Shown piece after piece: positions 8,442-17,325 of a stretch of DNA of 64,000 nucleotides. Positions within the stretch are counted from its first letter, which is position 1; each line of letters starts with the position of its first letter. Location: NCBI RefSeq assembly GCF_016862175.1, contig NZ_BOML01000032.1, positions 37,181 through 101,180 of the forward strand. Reading direction: 5' to 3'. Position numbers and translations under genes: made by a program. The DNA comes from Paractinoplanes durhamensis (GTDB lineage Bacteria; Actinomycetota; Actinomycetes; Mycobacteriales; Micromonosporaceae). The notes beneath the pieces were generated by a model. The model was given only the letters and a program-made list of their open reading frames with translations. It did no database searches and had not been told where the DNA came from.

Positions 8442-8699
8442 ATGGAAGCGCAGGTTGAAGGGGTAGACCTGCTCGGGGACGCGCCCGAGTGGCAGGAGCG
8501 GGCGCTGTGCTCGCAGACTGATCCGGAAGCTTTCTTTCCGGAAAAAGGTGGTTCGACCCGGGAAGCGAAGCGGATCTGCGGCCGGTGCGACGTCAAGGCC
8601 GAGTGCCTGGAGTACGCGCTGGGCCACGACGAGCGTTTCGGTATCTGGGGTGGTCTGTCCGAGCGTGAGCGCCGCAAGCTGAAGCGCCGGGTCGCCTAA
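8442..8699 (+). CDS. whiB: WhiB-family transcription factor (WhiB2/WhmD type)
   Basis: A small 4Fe-4S regulator that works with the principal sigma factor; Streptomyces WhiB drives sporulation septation and mycobacterial WhiB2 is needed for division. At 85 residues it has the cysteines C23, C46, C49 and C55, the turn GIWGG at about 67-71, and a basic tail KLKRRVA. The segment QTDPEAFFPEKGGSTREAK identifies the WhiB/WhmD subfamily. The ATG at 8442 follows GGGAGG by 7 nt. Its stop overlaps by 4 nt the convergent gene at 8696. Confidence 0.95.
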   Translation: MEAQVEGVDLLGDAPEWQERALCSQTDPEAFFPEKGGSTREAKRICGRCDVKAECLEYALGHDERFGIWGGLSERERRKLKRRVA

Positions 8700-9178
8700 G
8701 TCAGCTCGTCGGGATCCACCCCGAGCAGGTTGGCTACCTGCTCGATGATCACATCGTGGACGAGGTCGGCGAGGTCTTCGCGGTCCATCGCCCGGAACTC
8801 CAGCGGCCGCCGGTAGAGCACGATTCGAGGGGGAAGCTCCTGCCGGCCGGGGCGACCGGGCAGCAGCCGGGCCAGCGGCACCTCGCCGTCCTCGAGCACG
8901 TCGGAGTCGTAGACGTTGAGATCGGGAGGAACGTCCTCCACCGCGAACTCGACGCCGGCCAACTCTTTCGCGTAGCGACGCTCGAGGCCCTCGACCGTGT
9001 CCAGCACCAGGTCGTCGAAGATCTCGGCCTTGGTGCGGGCCAGCGGCACCGTGGCCGGCACCAGCCGGCCACGCAGGCCGCGGCCGTGGCGGTCACGCCG
9101 GGCCGGATGCCCCGGCCCGTCCTTGCGCGTCACCCGGGGGGACTCGCCGCTGCGTCGGCGCTCGGGGCTGGTGGTCAC
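8696..9178 (-). CDS. Zincin_1-family metallopeptidase-like protein with degenerate active site
   Basis: A 160-residue homologue of the putative metallopeptidase always found beside whiB2 and DUF3499 in actinobacteria. A basic N-terminus (about 1-45) precedes the family core (TKAEIFDDLVLDTVEGLE, ELPPRIVLYRRPLEFRA). The family zinc motif HExxH should fall near residues 148-152. Here that segment reads IIEQVANLLGV, and alignment with a typical VHEIAHHFGI replaces both histidines and the glutamate. The protein is therefore probably not a zinc peptidase. The GTG start at 9178 has no strong ribosome binding site. Confidence 0.85.
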   Translation of the reverse strand: MTTSPERRRSGESPRVTRKDGPGHPARRDRHGRGLRGRLVPATVPLARTKAEIFDDLVLDTVEGLERRYAKELAGVEFAVEDVPPDLNVYDSDVLEDGEVPLARLLPGRPGRQELPPRIVLYRRPLEFRAMDREDLADLVHDVIIEQVANLLGVDPDELT

Positions 9179-9396
9179 CTCGCAACTCTAGTCCTCCGCC
9201 GGTGGTGCACGGCGGCAGCGTGCTTCTGCCGCGTGTCCGGGGGGTAAACAGTCCGCGCGGGCAAATCCGGAAAGACAAGTCCTCCCAACGGGGCGGCGTG
9301 TCGAAACGGGCATGGCCGAATCGTGATGCGCGCCGGGTCGGCGTGTCGCGGCGGTTTCGGCGCGCGCGCGAGCCCGCGGGGCGATAACGTGCCGCC

Positions 9397-9762
9397 GTGA
9401 GGTCCCCACGGCGCTGCTCCCGGAACGGCTGTCCCCGACAGGCGGTCGCCACTCTGACCTACGTCTACAGCGACTCGACCGCCGTCGTCGGCCCCCTGGC
9501 GGCGTTCGCCGAGCCTCATACGTACGACCTGTGCGAGCCGCACGCCCGCAGCCTCACCGCCCCCCGAGGCTGGGAACTCGTGCGGCACGACGGCGATTTC
9601 GCGCCCCCGCCGCCCACCACCGACGATCTGGTCGCGCTGGCCGACGCGGTGCGCGAGGCGGCCCGGCCGCCGGCGCCCCCGCCGCGCACCGACGAGCAGG
9701 ATCTCCCCGGCCACCAGACCGGCCGCCGGGGACATCTGCGGGTCATCCCGCCCACCCACTGA
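9397..9762 (+). CDS. DUF3499 family protein
   Basis: A 121-residue member of DUF3499 (Rv3258c-like), of unknown function and strictly conserved beside whiB2. The N-terminus has CSRNGCPRQAV, the middle TLTYVYSDSTAVVGPLA and EPHTYDLCEPHARSLTAPRGW; the cysteine/histidine pattern suggests a small metal-binding domain. The C-terminal third is Pro-rich and disordered. The GTG at 9397 follows TAACGT (9385-9390) by 6 nt, consistent with leaderless translation. Confidence 0.9.
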   Translation: MRSPRRCSRNGCPRQAVATLTYVYSDSTAVVGPLAAFAEPHTYDLCEPHARSLTAPRGWELVRHDGDFAPPPPTTDDLVALADAVREAARPPAPPPRTDEQDLPGHQTGRRGHLRVIPPTH

Positions 9763-9774
9763 CCTGCTGGTCGG

Positions 9775-10626
9775 CTAGGCCGTGGGCAGGGCGATCAGCT
9801 GGTAGCGCTTGCGCAGCCAGGGCAGCAGCGTGCGGTAGGCGGCGATGGTGTCGGGCTGGGCGTAGTCGTGCGACAGCACGATCGCGCCGGCGTGCGTGTT
9901 GTGCTCGACCCGGCTGATCACCCGCGACCGGTGCTGCGCGTGCGTCTCACCCTTCGGGTGGTCCCAGTCGCGCGGGTCGACCCGCCAGTAGAGCGAGGTC
10001 ATGCCCAGCTTCTTGGCCACCGCGACCACGCCGGGGGTGAAGTTGCCGCCGGGCGCCCGGAAATACTTGATCTTCGCGTTCGGCGCGGCCTTGTGGATCG
10101 CCGCGTTGGTGCGGGCGAGGTCGGCCTGGATCTTCGCGGCCGGCTTCTTGCCGAGTTTCAGGTCGTGGCTCCACGTGTGGTTGCACAGGGTGTGGCCGCC
10201 GGCCACGATCTGGCGGGTCAGCTCGGGGAACTTCTCGACGTTCTTGCCGACCAGGCAGAAGGTCGCCTTGGTGTGGTTCTGCGCGAGCAGCTTGAGGATC
10301 CTCGGCGTCTGGGCCGGATCGGGGCCGTCGTCGAAGGTGAGCGCCACCCCCTTGGTGCCGGTGGTCATCCGGCTCCCGGCCGGGCCGACCGGTTTCTTCG
10401 CGCTCGCCTTCACCACGGAGGGCTTCGGCTTCGGGTTCACGGCCGGCTTGGTGGGCGCAGGCGACGAAGGTGCGGACGACGAAGGTACGGACGACGAAGG
10501 TGCGGACGCGGACGACGCCGGCGGTTGGGCCGAAGGGGTCGTGTCCGCCGAAGCCCGGCCGGCCAGCCCCACCATCACGAGGGCCACGCCGAGCAGAACC
10601 AGCTTCTTGGATCGCGACAACCGCAT
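9775..10626 (-). CDS. Secreted polysaccharide deacetylase (NodB family)
   Basis: A secreted or anchored deacetylase acting on N-acetylated glycans, possibly peptidoglycan. The ATG at 10626 follows GGGGAGG and opens a signal peptide (KKLVLLGVALVMVGLAGRASA). A Ser/Pro/Ala linker with short SSAP repeats occupies about residues 30-70. The NodB domain follows with TFDDGPDP, HTWSH (metal-binding His pair), FRAPGG, DPRDWDHP and IVLSHD, so all five motifs are intact. It is an insertion relative to the conserved DUF3499-manB order. Confidence 0.93.
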   Translation of the reverse strand: MRLSRSKKLVLLGVALVMVGLAGRASADTTPSAQPPASSASAPSSSVPSSSAPSSPAPTKPAVNPKPKPSVVKASAKKPVGPAGSRMTTGTKGVALTFDDGPDPAQTPRILKLLAQNHTKATFCLVGKNVEKFPELTRQIVAGGHTLCNHTWSHDLKLGKKPAAKIQADLARTNAAIHKAAPNAKIKYFRAPGGNFTPGVVAVAKKLGMTSLYWRVDPRDWDHPKGETHAQHRSRVISRVEHNTHAGAIVLSHDYAQPDTIAAYRTLLPWLRKRYQLIALPTA

Positions 10627-10840
10627 CAAAACCTCCCCAGGTGTCTCGAATGACGACAGTGCCCGCAAAAACCGGCCCGTGGCCACTCGCGACCCCCGTT
10701 CGGCACACTTCCGGGACGTAGTTCACCCGCCGATCCCGGACAATCCAACCGTTTTCGCCTACCGGCAACATCCGCCGGACGGCTCTACTCCAAGAAACGT
10801 AGGGACCACGCGCAAGGATCAAACCGGCCATCCTGGACGG

Positions 10841-11128
10841 ATGAACATCCGCCTGCGCCCGATCCGAGCCGACGAGCTCGAGGTGCTCTACGCCATCGGC
10901 TGGCGGGCGCAGGCGCTGCTCACGGCGTACGTCTTCGAGCACTGGCCGGTGCAGCGGGTGCAGGCGGGCACCCAGGTGGACAATGTGGCCGAGCGGAAAG
11001 CGCTGCTCAAGGCCGGTTTCCAGCAGGAAGGCGTGCTGCGGTCGGTCGAGTTCCGGGCCGGGAAGTGGCAGGACGGCGTGCTGTTCAGCCGGCTGCGCGA
11101 CGACCCGTACCCGGAACTCGGCGACTAG
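10841..11128 (+). pseudogene. GNAT acetyltransferase with in-frame internal deletion
   Basis: The first 16 residues (MNIRLRPIRADELEVL) are a normal GNAT N-terminus. The sequence then passes directly into the C-terminal half of a GNAT domain (RAQALLTAYVFEH, VQAGTQVDNVAERKALLKAGF). Only 95 residues remain instead of about 170, so the central strands and most of the acetyl-CoA-binding motif are gone. The frame is intact, so a product may be made, but catalysis is unlikely. The 3' end overlaps the convergent DUF779 gene by 4 nt. Confidence 0.75.
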
Positions 11129-11496
11129 GACAATTCGGCCAGCTCATCGGACGTGAGCAGGCGGGAACGGATCAGGAAACGTACGCCCTCGGGGGCCTCC
11201 AGCGAGAAGCCGGCACCGCGCCCCGGGACCACGTCCACCGTCAGGTGGGTGTGCTTCCACAGCTCGAACTGCGCGGCGGACATCCAGAACGTGATCGGCT
11301 CGGCCACCCCGTCGATCTTCAGCGACTCGAGGAGCACATCGGACTGCCCGGTGCGGAACTCGCCGTCCAGGTAGCACATCGGGGAGCTGCCGTCGCAGCA
11401 CCCGCCGGACTGGTGGAACATCAGCGGACCGTGCTGCCCCCGCAGCTGCCGCATCATGGCGGCAGCGGCGGGGGTCACGTCAACCCTGGTAGCCAT
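11125..11496 (-). CDS. DUF779 family protein
   Basis: A 123-residue protein of unknown function that regularly accompanies acetaldehyde dehydrogenases of the AcoD/ExaC type. The hallmark FHQSGGCCDGSSPMCY near residues 27-42 is cysteine-rich and could bind metal or a thiol adduct. WMSAAQFELWKHTHLTVDVVPGRGAGFSLE is the other conserved block. It lies 10 nt downstream of the dehydrogenase gene and is certainly co-transcribed with it. Confidence 0.9.
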   Translation of the reverse strand: MATRVDVTPAAAAMMRQLRGQHGPLMFHQSGGCCDGSSPMCYLDGEFRTGQSDVLLESLKIDGVAEPITFWMSAAQFELWKHTHLTVDVVPGRGAGFSLEAPEGVRFLIRSRLLTSDELAELS

Positions 11497-11506
11497 ATCG
11501 ACGGGC

Positions 11507-13030
11507 CTAGAAGAAGCCCATGGCCTTCGGGCTGTACGACACCAGCAGGTTCTTCGTCTGCTGGTAGTGGTCCAGCATCATCTTGTGGTTCTCCCGGCCG
11601 ATGCCGGACTGCTTGTAGCCACCGAACGCGGCGTGCGCGGGGTAGAGGTGGTACGAGTTGGTCCACACCCGGCCGGCCTTGATCGCCCGCCCGGCCCGGT
11701 ACGCGGTGTTGATGTCCCGGGTCCACACGCCGGCGCCGAGGCCGTAGAGCGTGTCGTTGGCGATCTTGATGGCGTCGGCGTAGTCGGCGAACGACGTCAC
11801 CGAGACCACCGGGCCGAAGATCTCCTCCTGGAAGATCCGCATGTCGTTCGAGCCCTGGAAGATCGTCGGCTGCACGTAGTAGCCGCCGGACAGGTTGCCG
11901 CCGAGGTCGGCCCGGCCGCCACCGGTCAGCACCCGGGCGCCCTCCTGCCGGCCGATGTCCAGGTACGACAGGATCTTCTCCAGCTGGTCGTTGGAGGCCT
12001 GCGCGCCGACCTGGGTGTCGGTGTCCAGCGGGTTGCCCTGCTTGAAGTTCTCCACTCGCTTCACGCCGGCGGCCAGGAAGTCGGCGTAGATGCTCTGCTG
12101 GATGAGCGCGCGGGACGGGCAGGTGCAGACCTCGCCCTGGTTGAGCGCGAACATCGAGAAGCCCTCGAGCGACTTGTCGTAGAAGTCGTCGTCGAGCCGG
12201 CTGACGTCCTCGAAGAAGATGTTCGGGCTCTTGCCGCCCAGCTCGAGGGTGACCGGGATCAGGTTCTCCGACGCGTACTGCATGATCAGGCGGCCGGTCG
12301 TGGTCTCACCGGTGAACGCGATCTTCGCGATCCGGTTCGAGCTGGCCAGCGGCTTGCCGGCCTCGACGCCGAAGCCGTTCACGACGTTCAGGACGCCGGG
12401 CGGGAGCAGGTCGCCGATGATCGAGATCAACAGGTGGATCGAGGCCGGGGTCTGCTCGGCCGGCTTGAGCACGACGCAGTTGCCGGCGGCCAGGGCCGGG
12501 GCCAGCTTCCAGACCGCCATCAGGATCGGGAAGTTCCACGGGATGATCAGGCCGACCACGCCCAGCGGCTCGTGGAAGTGGTAGGCGATGGTGTCGTCGT
12601 CGATCTCGCCGGCGGTGCCCTCCTGGGCCCGGATCGCGCCCGCGAAGTAGCGGAAGTGGTCGATGGCGAGCGGGAGGTCGGCGGCCAGGGTCTCCCGGAC
12701 CGGCTTGCCGTTCTCCCAGGCCTCGGCGACCGCGAGCTTCTCGAGGTTCGCCTCCATCCGGTCGGCGATCTTGTTGAGGATGTTGGCACGCTCGGCGACC
12801 GAGGTGCGGCCCCACGCGTCGGCAGCGCCGTGCGCGGCGTCGAGCGCCTTCTCCACGTCGTCGGCCGTGCCCCGCGCGATCTCGGTGAACGCCTCGCCGG
12901 TTACCGGCGAAGGGTTCTCGAAGTACTGACCTTTGGCCGGTGGTACATACTCGCCACCGATGTAATTGTCGTAGCGGGACTCGTAGCTGACGATCGAGCC
13001 GTCGGAGCCGGGCGGGGAATATGTGGTCAT
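11507..13030 (-). CDS. Aldehyde dehydrogenase (AcoD/ExaC type)
   Basis: An NAD(P)-dependent aldehyde dehydrogenase, probably for acetaldehyde. The ATG at 13030 follows GGAGG by 5 nt. The protein is about 507 aa, full length for the family. The catalytic glutamate lies in LELGGKSPN and the catalytic cysteine in NQGEVCTCPSR, whose double cysteine is typical of this subgroup. FTGETTTGRLIMQYA binds the cofactor and IFGPVVSV is the C-terminal landmark. It forms an operon with DUF779 and lies downstream of the GAF regulator on the same strand. Confidence 0.95.
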   Translation of the reverse strand: MTTYSPPGSDGSIVSYESRYDNYIGGEYVPPAKGQYFENPSPVTGEAFTEIARGTADDVEKALDAAHGAADAWGRTSVAERANILNKIADRMEANLEKLAVAEAWENGKPVRETLAADLPLAIDHFRYFAGAIRAQEGTAGEIDDDTIAYHFHEPLGVVGLIIPWNFPILMAVWKLAPALAAGNCVVLKPAEQTPASIHLLISIIGDLLPPGVLNVVNGFGVEAGKPLASSNRIAKIAFTGETTTGRLIMQYASENLIPVTLELGGKSPNIFFEDVSRLDDDFYDKSLEGFSMFALNQGEVCTCPSRALIQQSIYADFLAAGVKRVENFKQGNPLDTDTQVGAQASNDQLEKILSYLDIGRQEGARVLTGGGRADLGGNLSGGYYVQPTIFQGSNDMRIFQEEIFGPVVSVTSFADYADAIKIANDTLYGLGAGVWTRDINTAYRAGRAIKAGRVWTNSYHLYPAHAAFGGYKQSGIGRENHKMMLDHYQQTKNLLVSYSPKAMGFF

Positions 13031-13039
13031 GACATCCTC

Positions 13040-13060
13040 CGTACCTGCGGGGTAGGTACG
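13040..13060 (-). promoter_or_regulatory. Candidate operator upstream of aldehyde dehydrogenase
   Basis: The inverted repeat CGTACC (13040-13045) and GGTACG (13055-13060) with a 9-nt centre lies between the regulator stop and the dehydrogenase ribosome binding site. It is a plausible binding site for the GAF regulator; this is inference from position. Confidence 0.35.
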
Positions 13061-13067
13061 GCGAAAC

Positions 13068-14348
13068 TTAGTTACGGCTACGTTGCAACGACGTTGCAAG
13101 ACCGTATTCAGCGGCGAGCTGGTGGACCCGGTTGACCGCGAGTGGTCGGGCCGGCGAGCCGTGCGGGAGCTGTTTCGCGTACCCCTCCCACATCTCCAGG
13201 TCGTCGGCGCCCCACGGGTTGTGCAGCCAGGTGCGCATCAGCGAGCGGTCCCGGCTGGCCAGCACGGCGGCGCGCAACTGCCCGTCGATGATGTTGCGCA
13301 GCCGGGTGATGCCGGGCGCGTCCGAGCCGGGCAGCAGCGGACCCGCGTACTCCTCCAGGGCATCGGCGACCCGCCCGTGCTCCAGCAGCCGGGCCAGCGT
13401 GCGGAAATCCGAGTCGAGCTCGGCGCGCAGCCGGTAGGGCCGCGACTCGACCAGCTCCGGGCCGAGCGTGCGGCGCAGCCGCGACAATTCGGCGCGCACG
13501 GTCACCGGGCTGACATCCTCCCCATAGAGATCAAAACCAAGTTCCTCGCCGGTACGCCCTTCCGGGTGCGCCAGGAGCAGGACGACCAGTTCCGAATGCC
13601 GGCGACCGAGGCGCTGCCGGGTGCCGCCGAAGGCCAGCGTGGCCTCGTTGCGGCCGAGCGCGGTGACCCGGCCGGTGGCCGCGTGCGGGGTGGCCCGGCT
13701 GCCCAGGTAGGCCTCGGCGGCCAGCGCGGTCGCCCGGACCAGGGCGAGGCTGTGCGGGTTGGCCAGGTGGTCGCCGCCGGTCACGTCGATCGCGCCGAGC
13801 AGCCGGCCGGTGGCCGGGTCGTGGATCGGCGCGGCCGCGCACGTCCAGCGCTGCACCGAGCGGCTGAAGTGCTCGGTCGCGAAGATCTGCAGCGAGTGGT
13901 CGATGGCGAGCGCGGTGCCCGGGGCGTTGGTGCCGGCGTGCGCCTCGTCCCAGCGGGCGCCGGGCACGAAGTTCATCTGCTCGGCCCCGCGCAGCATGGA
14001 CCCGGCCCCCTCGACCCAGAGCAGCCGCCCGTACGCGTCGCAGACCGCCATCAGGTGGTCGCCGTCCTCGGCCAGCCCGCCGAGCAGGTCGCGGAAGATC
14101 GGCAGCACCCGGGCCAGCGGGTGGGCCGCCCGGTATTCCTCGAGCTCGCCGTCGCTGAGGTCGATCGGCGGCGTGCTGTCGGCGCCGGGCAGCGCGGACG
14201 CCGAGCGTTTCCACGAGTCGGCCACCACCGAGCGGATCTGGGTAGACCCGCCTTCGCCGGAAAGAAAGCGCTCGTGGGCGCGCCCGACCTGCCGAATCCG
14301 TTCGGCCGGATCGGTGCCGAGATCGAGGGCGAGCCAGGGATTGGCCAC
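13068..14348 (-). CDS. GAF-domain sensor with winged-helix C-terminus, putative aldehyde dehydrogenase regulator
   Basis: A 426-residue regulator resembling AcoR-type sensors without the AAA domain. The GTG at 14348 follows GGAGGT by 5 nt. Residues about 60-220 form the GAF region (NFVPGARWDEAHAGTNAPGT, FSRSVQRWTCAAAPIHDP, LLGAIDVTGG). Residues about 270-330 form an OmpR/SARP-like winged helix (GEELGFDLYGEDVSPVTVRAELSRLRR). It sits directly upstream of the dehydrogenase-DUF779 pair and divergently from manB, so activation of the dehydrogenase in response to an aldehyde or alcohol is likely. Confidence 0.85.
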   Translation of the reverse strand: MANPWLALDLGTDPAERIRQVGRAHERFLSGEGGSTQIRSVVADSWKRSASALPGADSTPPIDLSDGELEEYRAAHPLARVLPIFRDLLGGLAEDGDHLMAVCDAYGRLLWVEGAGSMLRGAEQMNFVPGARWDEAHAGTNAPGTALAIDHSLQIFATEHFSRSVQRWTCAAAPIHDPATGRLLGAIDVTGGDHLANPHSLALVRATALAAEAYLGSRATPHAATGRVTALGRNEATLAFGGTRQRLGRRHSELVVLLLAHPEGRTGEELGFDLYGEDVSPVTVRAELSRLRRTLGPELVESRPYRLRAELDSDFRTLARLLEHGRVADALEEYAGPLLPGSDAPGITRLRNIIDGQLRAAVLASRDRSLMRTWLHNPWGADDLEMWEGYAKQLPHGSPARPLAVNRVHQLAAEYGLATSLQRSRN

Positions 14349-14491
14349 GGGCCACCTCCAGTCCTCCCCATCGTGACCCGCATCACCCCGGACGACAAGA
14401 CAACCCGTAACAGTGGCGGCCTTGCGTTGCCACCTTCTTGTTCTCATGCCTCGGCTACTCTCAGCGGGAATCAACGGGGTGAGGGGGAGAA

Positions 14492-15871
14492 TTGTCTGAT
14501 CTGTCCAAGATCGTCAAGGCGTACGACGTCCGTGGAACGGTGCCTGACCAGTTCAACGAGGCCGTGGCCCGGGCGCTCGGCACCGCCTTCGTCGAGATGC
14601 TGCGCGAGTCGGGCGACGACGCGGACCAGATCGTGATCGCGCACGACATGCGCGAGTCCGGCCCCGGCCTGGCCGCCGCCTTCGCCCGCGGCGCCAACGC
14701 GGCCGGCGCGGCCGTGATCAACACCGGTCTCGGCTCCACCGACCAGCTCTACTACGCCTCCGGTGCCCTCGGTCTGCCCGGCGCGATGTTCACCGCCAGC
14801 CACAACCCGGCGCAGTACAACGGGATCAAGCTCTGCCGGGCCGGCGCCAGGCCGGTCGGCCAGGACAGCGGCCTCGCCGTGGTCCGCCGCCGCGCCGAGA
14901 TGCTGCTCAACGACCTGAACGCCGAGGCCGACGTGCCGCCCCAGGTCGAGAGCCGCGACCTGCTGCGCGACTACGCCGAGCACCTGCGCTCGCTGGTCGA
15001 CCTGTCCGGCATTCGCCCGCTCAAGGTCATCGTGGACGCGGGCAACGGCATGGGCGGTTTCACCGTCCCGGCCGTGCTCGGCGACCAGGTGCTGCCGGCC
15101 CTGCCGCTGACCATCGTGCCGATGTACTTCGAGCTGGACGGCTCGTTCCCCAACCACGAGGCCAACCCGCTCGACCCGGCCAACCTCGTCGACCTGCAGG
15201 AGGCCATCCGCGAGCAGGGCGCCGACATCGGCGTCGCGTTCGACGGCGACGCCGACCGCTGCTTCATCATCGACGAGAACGGCGACCCGGTCTCGCCCTC
15301 GGCGGTCACCGCGCTGGTCGCCAAGCGCGAGCTGGCCAAGTTCCCGGGCAGCACGATCATCCACAACCTGATCACCTCGGCCGCGGTGCCGGAGATCATC
15401 ACTGAGAACGGCGGCAAGCCGGTTCGCAGCCGGGTCGGCCACTCGTTCATCAAGGCCGAGATGGCCCGCACCAACGCGGTCTTCGGCGGCGAGCACTCGG
15501 CGCACTACTACTTCCGCGACTTCTGGTTCGCCGACACCGGCATGCTGGCCGCGATGCACGTGCTGGCCGCGCTCGGCGGGCAGGCCCGGCCGCTGTCCGA
15601 GTTCGCCGCCGAGTTCGAGCGGTACACCGCGTCCGGCGAGATCAACTCCACGGTGGGCGACGCCCCGGCACGGGTCGCCGACGTCCGGGCGGCGTTCCCG
15701 GACGCCACGTTCGACGAGCTGGACGGCATGACCGTGACGCTCGCCGACGGCGCCTGGTTCAACCTGCGCGCGTCCAACACCGAGCCGTTGCTGCGGCTCA
15801 ACGTGGAGGCGCCGAAGCCGGATCGGATGGCATCGCTGAGGGACGAAGTGCTGGCGATCGTCCGCCGGTAG
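14492..15871 (+). CDS. manB: Phosphomannomutase/phosphoglucomutase
   Basis: Interconverts mannose-6-phosphate and mannose-1-phosphate, feeding GDP-mannose and hence mannosylated lipids and glycoproteins. The 459-residue length is normal. The phosphoserine lies in TASHNP (S103), the Mg2+-binding loop is DGDADR near 250, the sugar-specificity loop is GGEHSAH near 331, and the phosphate-binding loop RASNTEPLLR is near the C-terminus. The start is TTG at 14492 after a GGGGGAGA ribosome binding site. It begins the conserved manB-Trm112-SIS-CDF-manA run. Confidence 0.96.
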   Translation: MSDLSKIVKAYDVRGTVPDQFNEAVARALGTAFVEMLRESGDDADQIVIAHDMRESGPGLAAAFARGANAAGAAVINTGLGSTDQLYYASGALGLPGAMFTASHNPAQYNGIKLCRAGARPVGQDSGLAVVRRRAEMLLNDLNAEADVPPQVESRDLLRDYAEHLRSLVDLSGIRPLKVIVDAGNGMGGFTVPAVLGDQVLPALPLTIVPMYFELDGSFPNHEANPLDPANLVDLQEAIREQGADIGVAFDGDADRCFIIDENGDPVSPSAVTALVAKRELAKFPGSTIIHNLITSAAVPEIITENGGKPVRSRVGHSFIKAEMARTNAVFGGEHSAHYYFRDFWFADTGMLAAMHVLAALGGQARPLSEFAAEFERYTASGEINSTVGDAPARVADVRAAFPDATFDELDGMTVTLADGAWFNLRASNTEPLLRLNVEAPKPDRMASLRDEVLAIVRR

Positions 15872-15913
15872 GATCGGGAGGCTCGTTATCCCCATCCGTA
15901 AAGGAGTCGTTCG

Positions 15914-16099
15914 GTGGCCCTCGATCCGCAGTTGCTGGACATCCTGGCCTGCCCGGACACGCATCATGCGCCGTTGACCCACGACGCGGAGGCGCAAACG
16001 CTCACCTGCACGGAGTGCGGCCGGATCTTCGAGATCCGCGACGACATCCCCGTTCTGCTTCTCGACGAGGCGCGGACGCCCTCCGCGAAGGAGGCCTGA
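15914..16099 (+). CDS. Trm112-family small zinc protein
   Basis: A 61-residue Trm112-like protein (PQLLDILACPDTH, LTCTECGRIFEIRDDIPVLL). Family members are small zinc-ribbon-like partners of methyltransferases, although actinobacterial ones have no assigned partner. The GTG at 15914 follows AAGGAG by 7 nt. The stop overlaps the next start as TGATG, so translation is probably coupled to the SIS protein. Confidence 0.92.
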   Translation: MALDPQLLDILACPDTHHAPLTHDAEAQTLTCTECGRIFEIRDDIPVLLLDEARTPSAKEA

Positions 16100-17325
16100 T
16101 GGCCACCCCGCTGGAGGGCCGGTCCGGCGTCAACGGCCACCGCATCGCCGACGAGTCGTTGCTCGACGACGAGAAGTCGATGCTGGCCAACGACCCGGGC
16201 GGCATGCTGCGCGCCACCGCGTCGGCCGGCGCCCAGGTCCGCGAGTCGGCGGCCCTGGCCGCCGAGGCCGACCTGAGCGTGATGGCCGACGAGGGCCGCC
16301 CCCGGGCGGTCGTCGTGGCCGGCATCGGCACCGCCGGTCTGACCGGCAACATCCTGGCCACCGTGGCCGGTCCGCGCTGCCCGGTGCCGATCATCGGGCA
16401 CCGCAGCGCCGGCATCCCCGGCTGGGTGGGCGCGGCCGACGTGGTCTTCGCCGTATCCGCCTCCGGCCGCAGCCCCGAGGCGCTCGCCGCCGCCGAGGCC
16501 GCGGTCCGCCGCGGTGCCCGGCTGGTCGCGATCGGCAACCCCGACACCGAGCTGCAGGCGATGGCCGAGCGGGCCCGCTCGCCGTTCATCCCGGTGCCGC
16601 GCCGGGCACCCGCCCGGGCCAGCCTCTGGGGCCTGGCCGTGCCGGTGCTGCTCGCCGCGCGCGCGATCGGCCTGGTCAAGGTCAACGAGGCCGACCTGGC
16701 CGAGACCGCGACCCGGCTCGACGCCGACGCCGAGCGCTGCCGGCCCGGTGCCGACTCGTTCGTCAACCCGGCCAAGTCGCTCGCGCTCGGGCTGGCCGGC
16801 TCGATCCCGATCGTCTGGGGCTCGTCCCCGCTGGCCACCGTGGCCGCCCGCCGCTTCGCCGACACGCTCGCCGCCAACGCGCGCTACCCGGTGATGGCCG
16901 GTGCGCTCGGCGAGGCCGGGCGCGGCCGGGTCGGCCTGCTCGACGGCGTCTTCGGCGGTCTCGCCGAGTCGTCCCGGGACATCTTCGCCGACCCCGACGA
17001 GGCCGAGGAGGCGCTCGGCACCCGGCTGCGTCTCGTGCTGTTCCGCGACGGCGGCCTCAACCCCGAGGACGACGCGGACGAGCCGGTCGCCGTCGAGGAA
17101 CGCCGCGCCGACGCCGTGCGGACCCTGGCCGAGCGGCGCGGGGTGCGCTGCGACGTGCTGACCGCCGAGGGCGGCTCGGCGCTGGAACGGCTGGCCTCGC
17201 TCACCGCGGTGCCCGACTTCGCTTCGCTGTATCTTGCTCTGGCACATGGACTCGACCCGATGGCCGTCCCCGCCATCAGCGAGATGAAGGAGCTGTCGAA
17301 CCCGATGCCAGAGGGAATTCAGTGA
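16099..17325 (+). CDS. SIS-domain sugar isomerase-like protein (Rv3256c type)
   Basis: A 408-residue protein with two sugar-isomerase (SIS) domains, conserved between manB and manA in actinobacteria. VVVAGIGTAGLTGNILA near residues 75-91 and AVSASGRSPEALA near 125-137 form the first SIS fold, and IPIVWGSSPLATVAARRFADTL lies in the second. The domain organisation resembles bifunctional phosphoglucose/phosphomannose isomerases; catalytic activity is not established. The start ATG at 16099 overlaps the Trm112 stop, and the stop overlaps the CDF transporter start (GTGA). Confidence 0.9.
   Translation: MATPLEGRSGVNGHRIADESLLDDEKSMLANDPGGMLRATASAGAQVRESAALAAEADLSVMADEGRPRAVVVAGIGTAGLTGNILATVAGPRCPVPIIGHRSAGIPGWVGAADVVFAVSASGRSPEALAAAEAAVRRGARLVAIGNPDTELQAMAERARSPFIPVPRRAPARASLWGLAVPVLLAARAIGLVKVNEADLAETATRLDADAERCRPGADSFVNPAKSLALGLAGSIPIVWGSSPLATVAARRFADTLAANARYPVMAGALGEAGRGRVGLLDGVFGGLAESSRDIFADPDEAEEALGTRLRLVLFRDGGLNPEDDADEPVAVEERRADAVRTLAERRGVRCDVLTAEGGSALERLASLTAVPDFASLYLALAHGLDPMAVPAISEMKELSNPMPEGIQ

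Noticed and set aside
13081..13099. CGTTGCAACG palindrome and repeated CGTTGCAA near the aldehyde dehydrogenase promoter
   Set aside because: It lies within the last codons of the GAF regulator, so the pattern is more simply explained by coding sequence.
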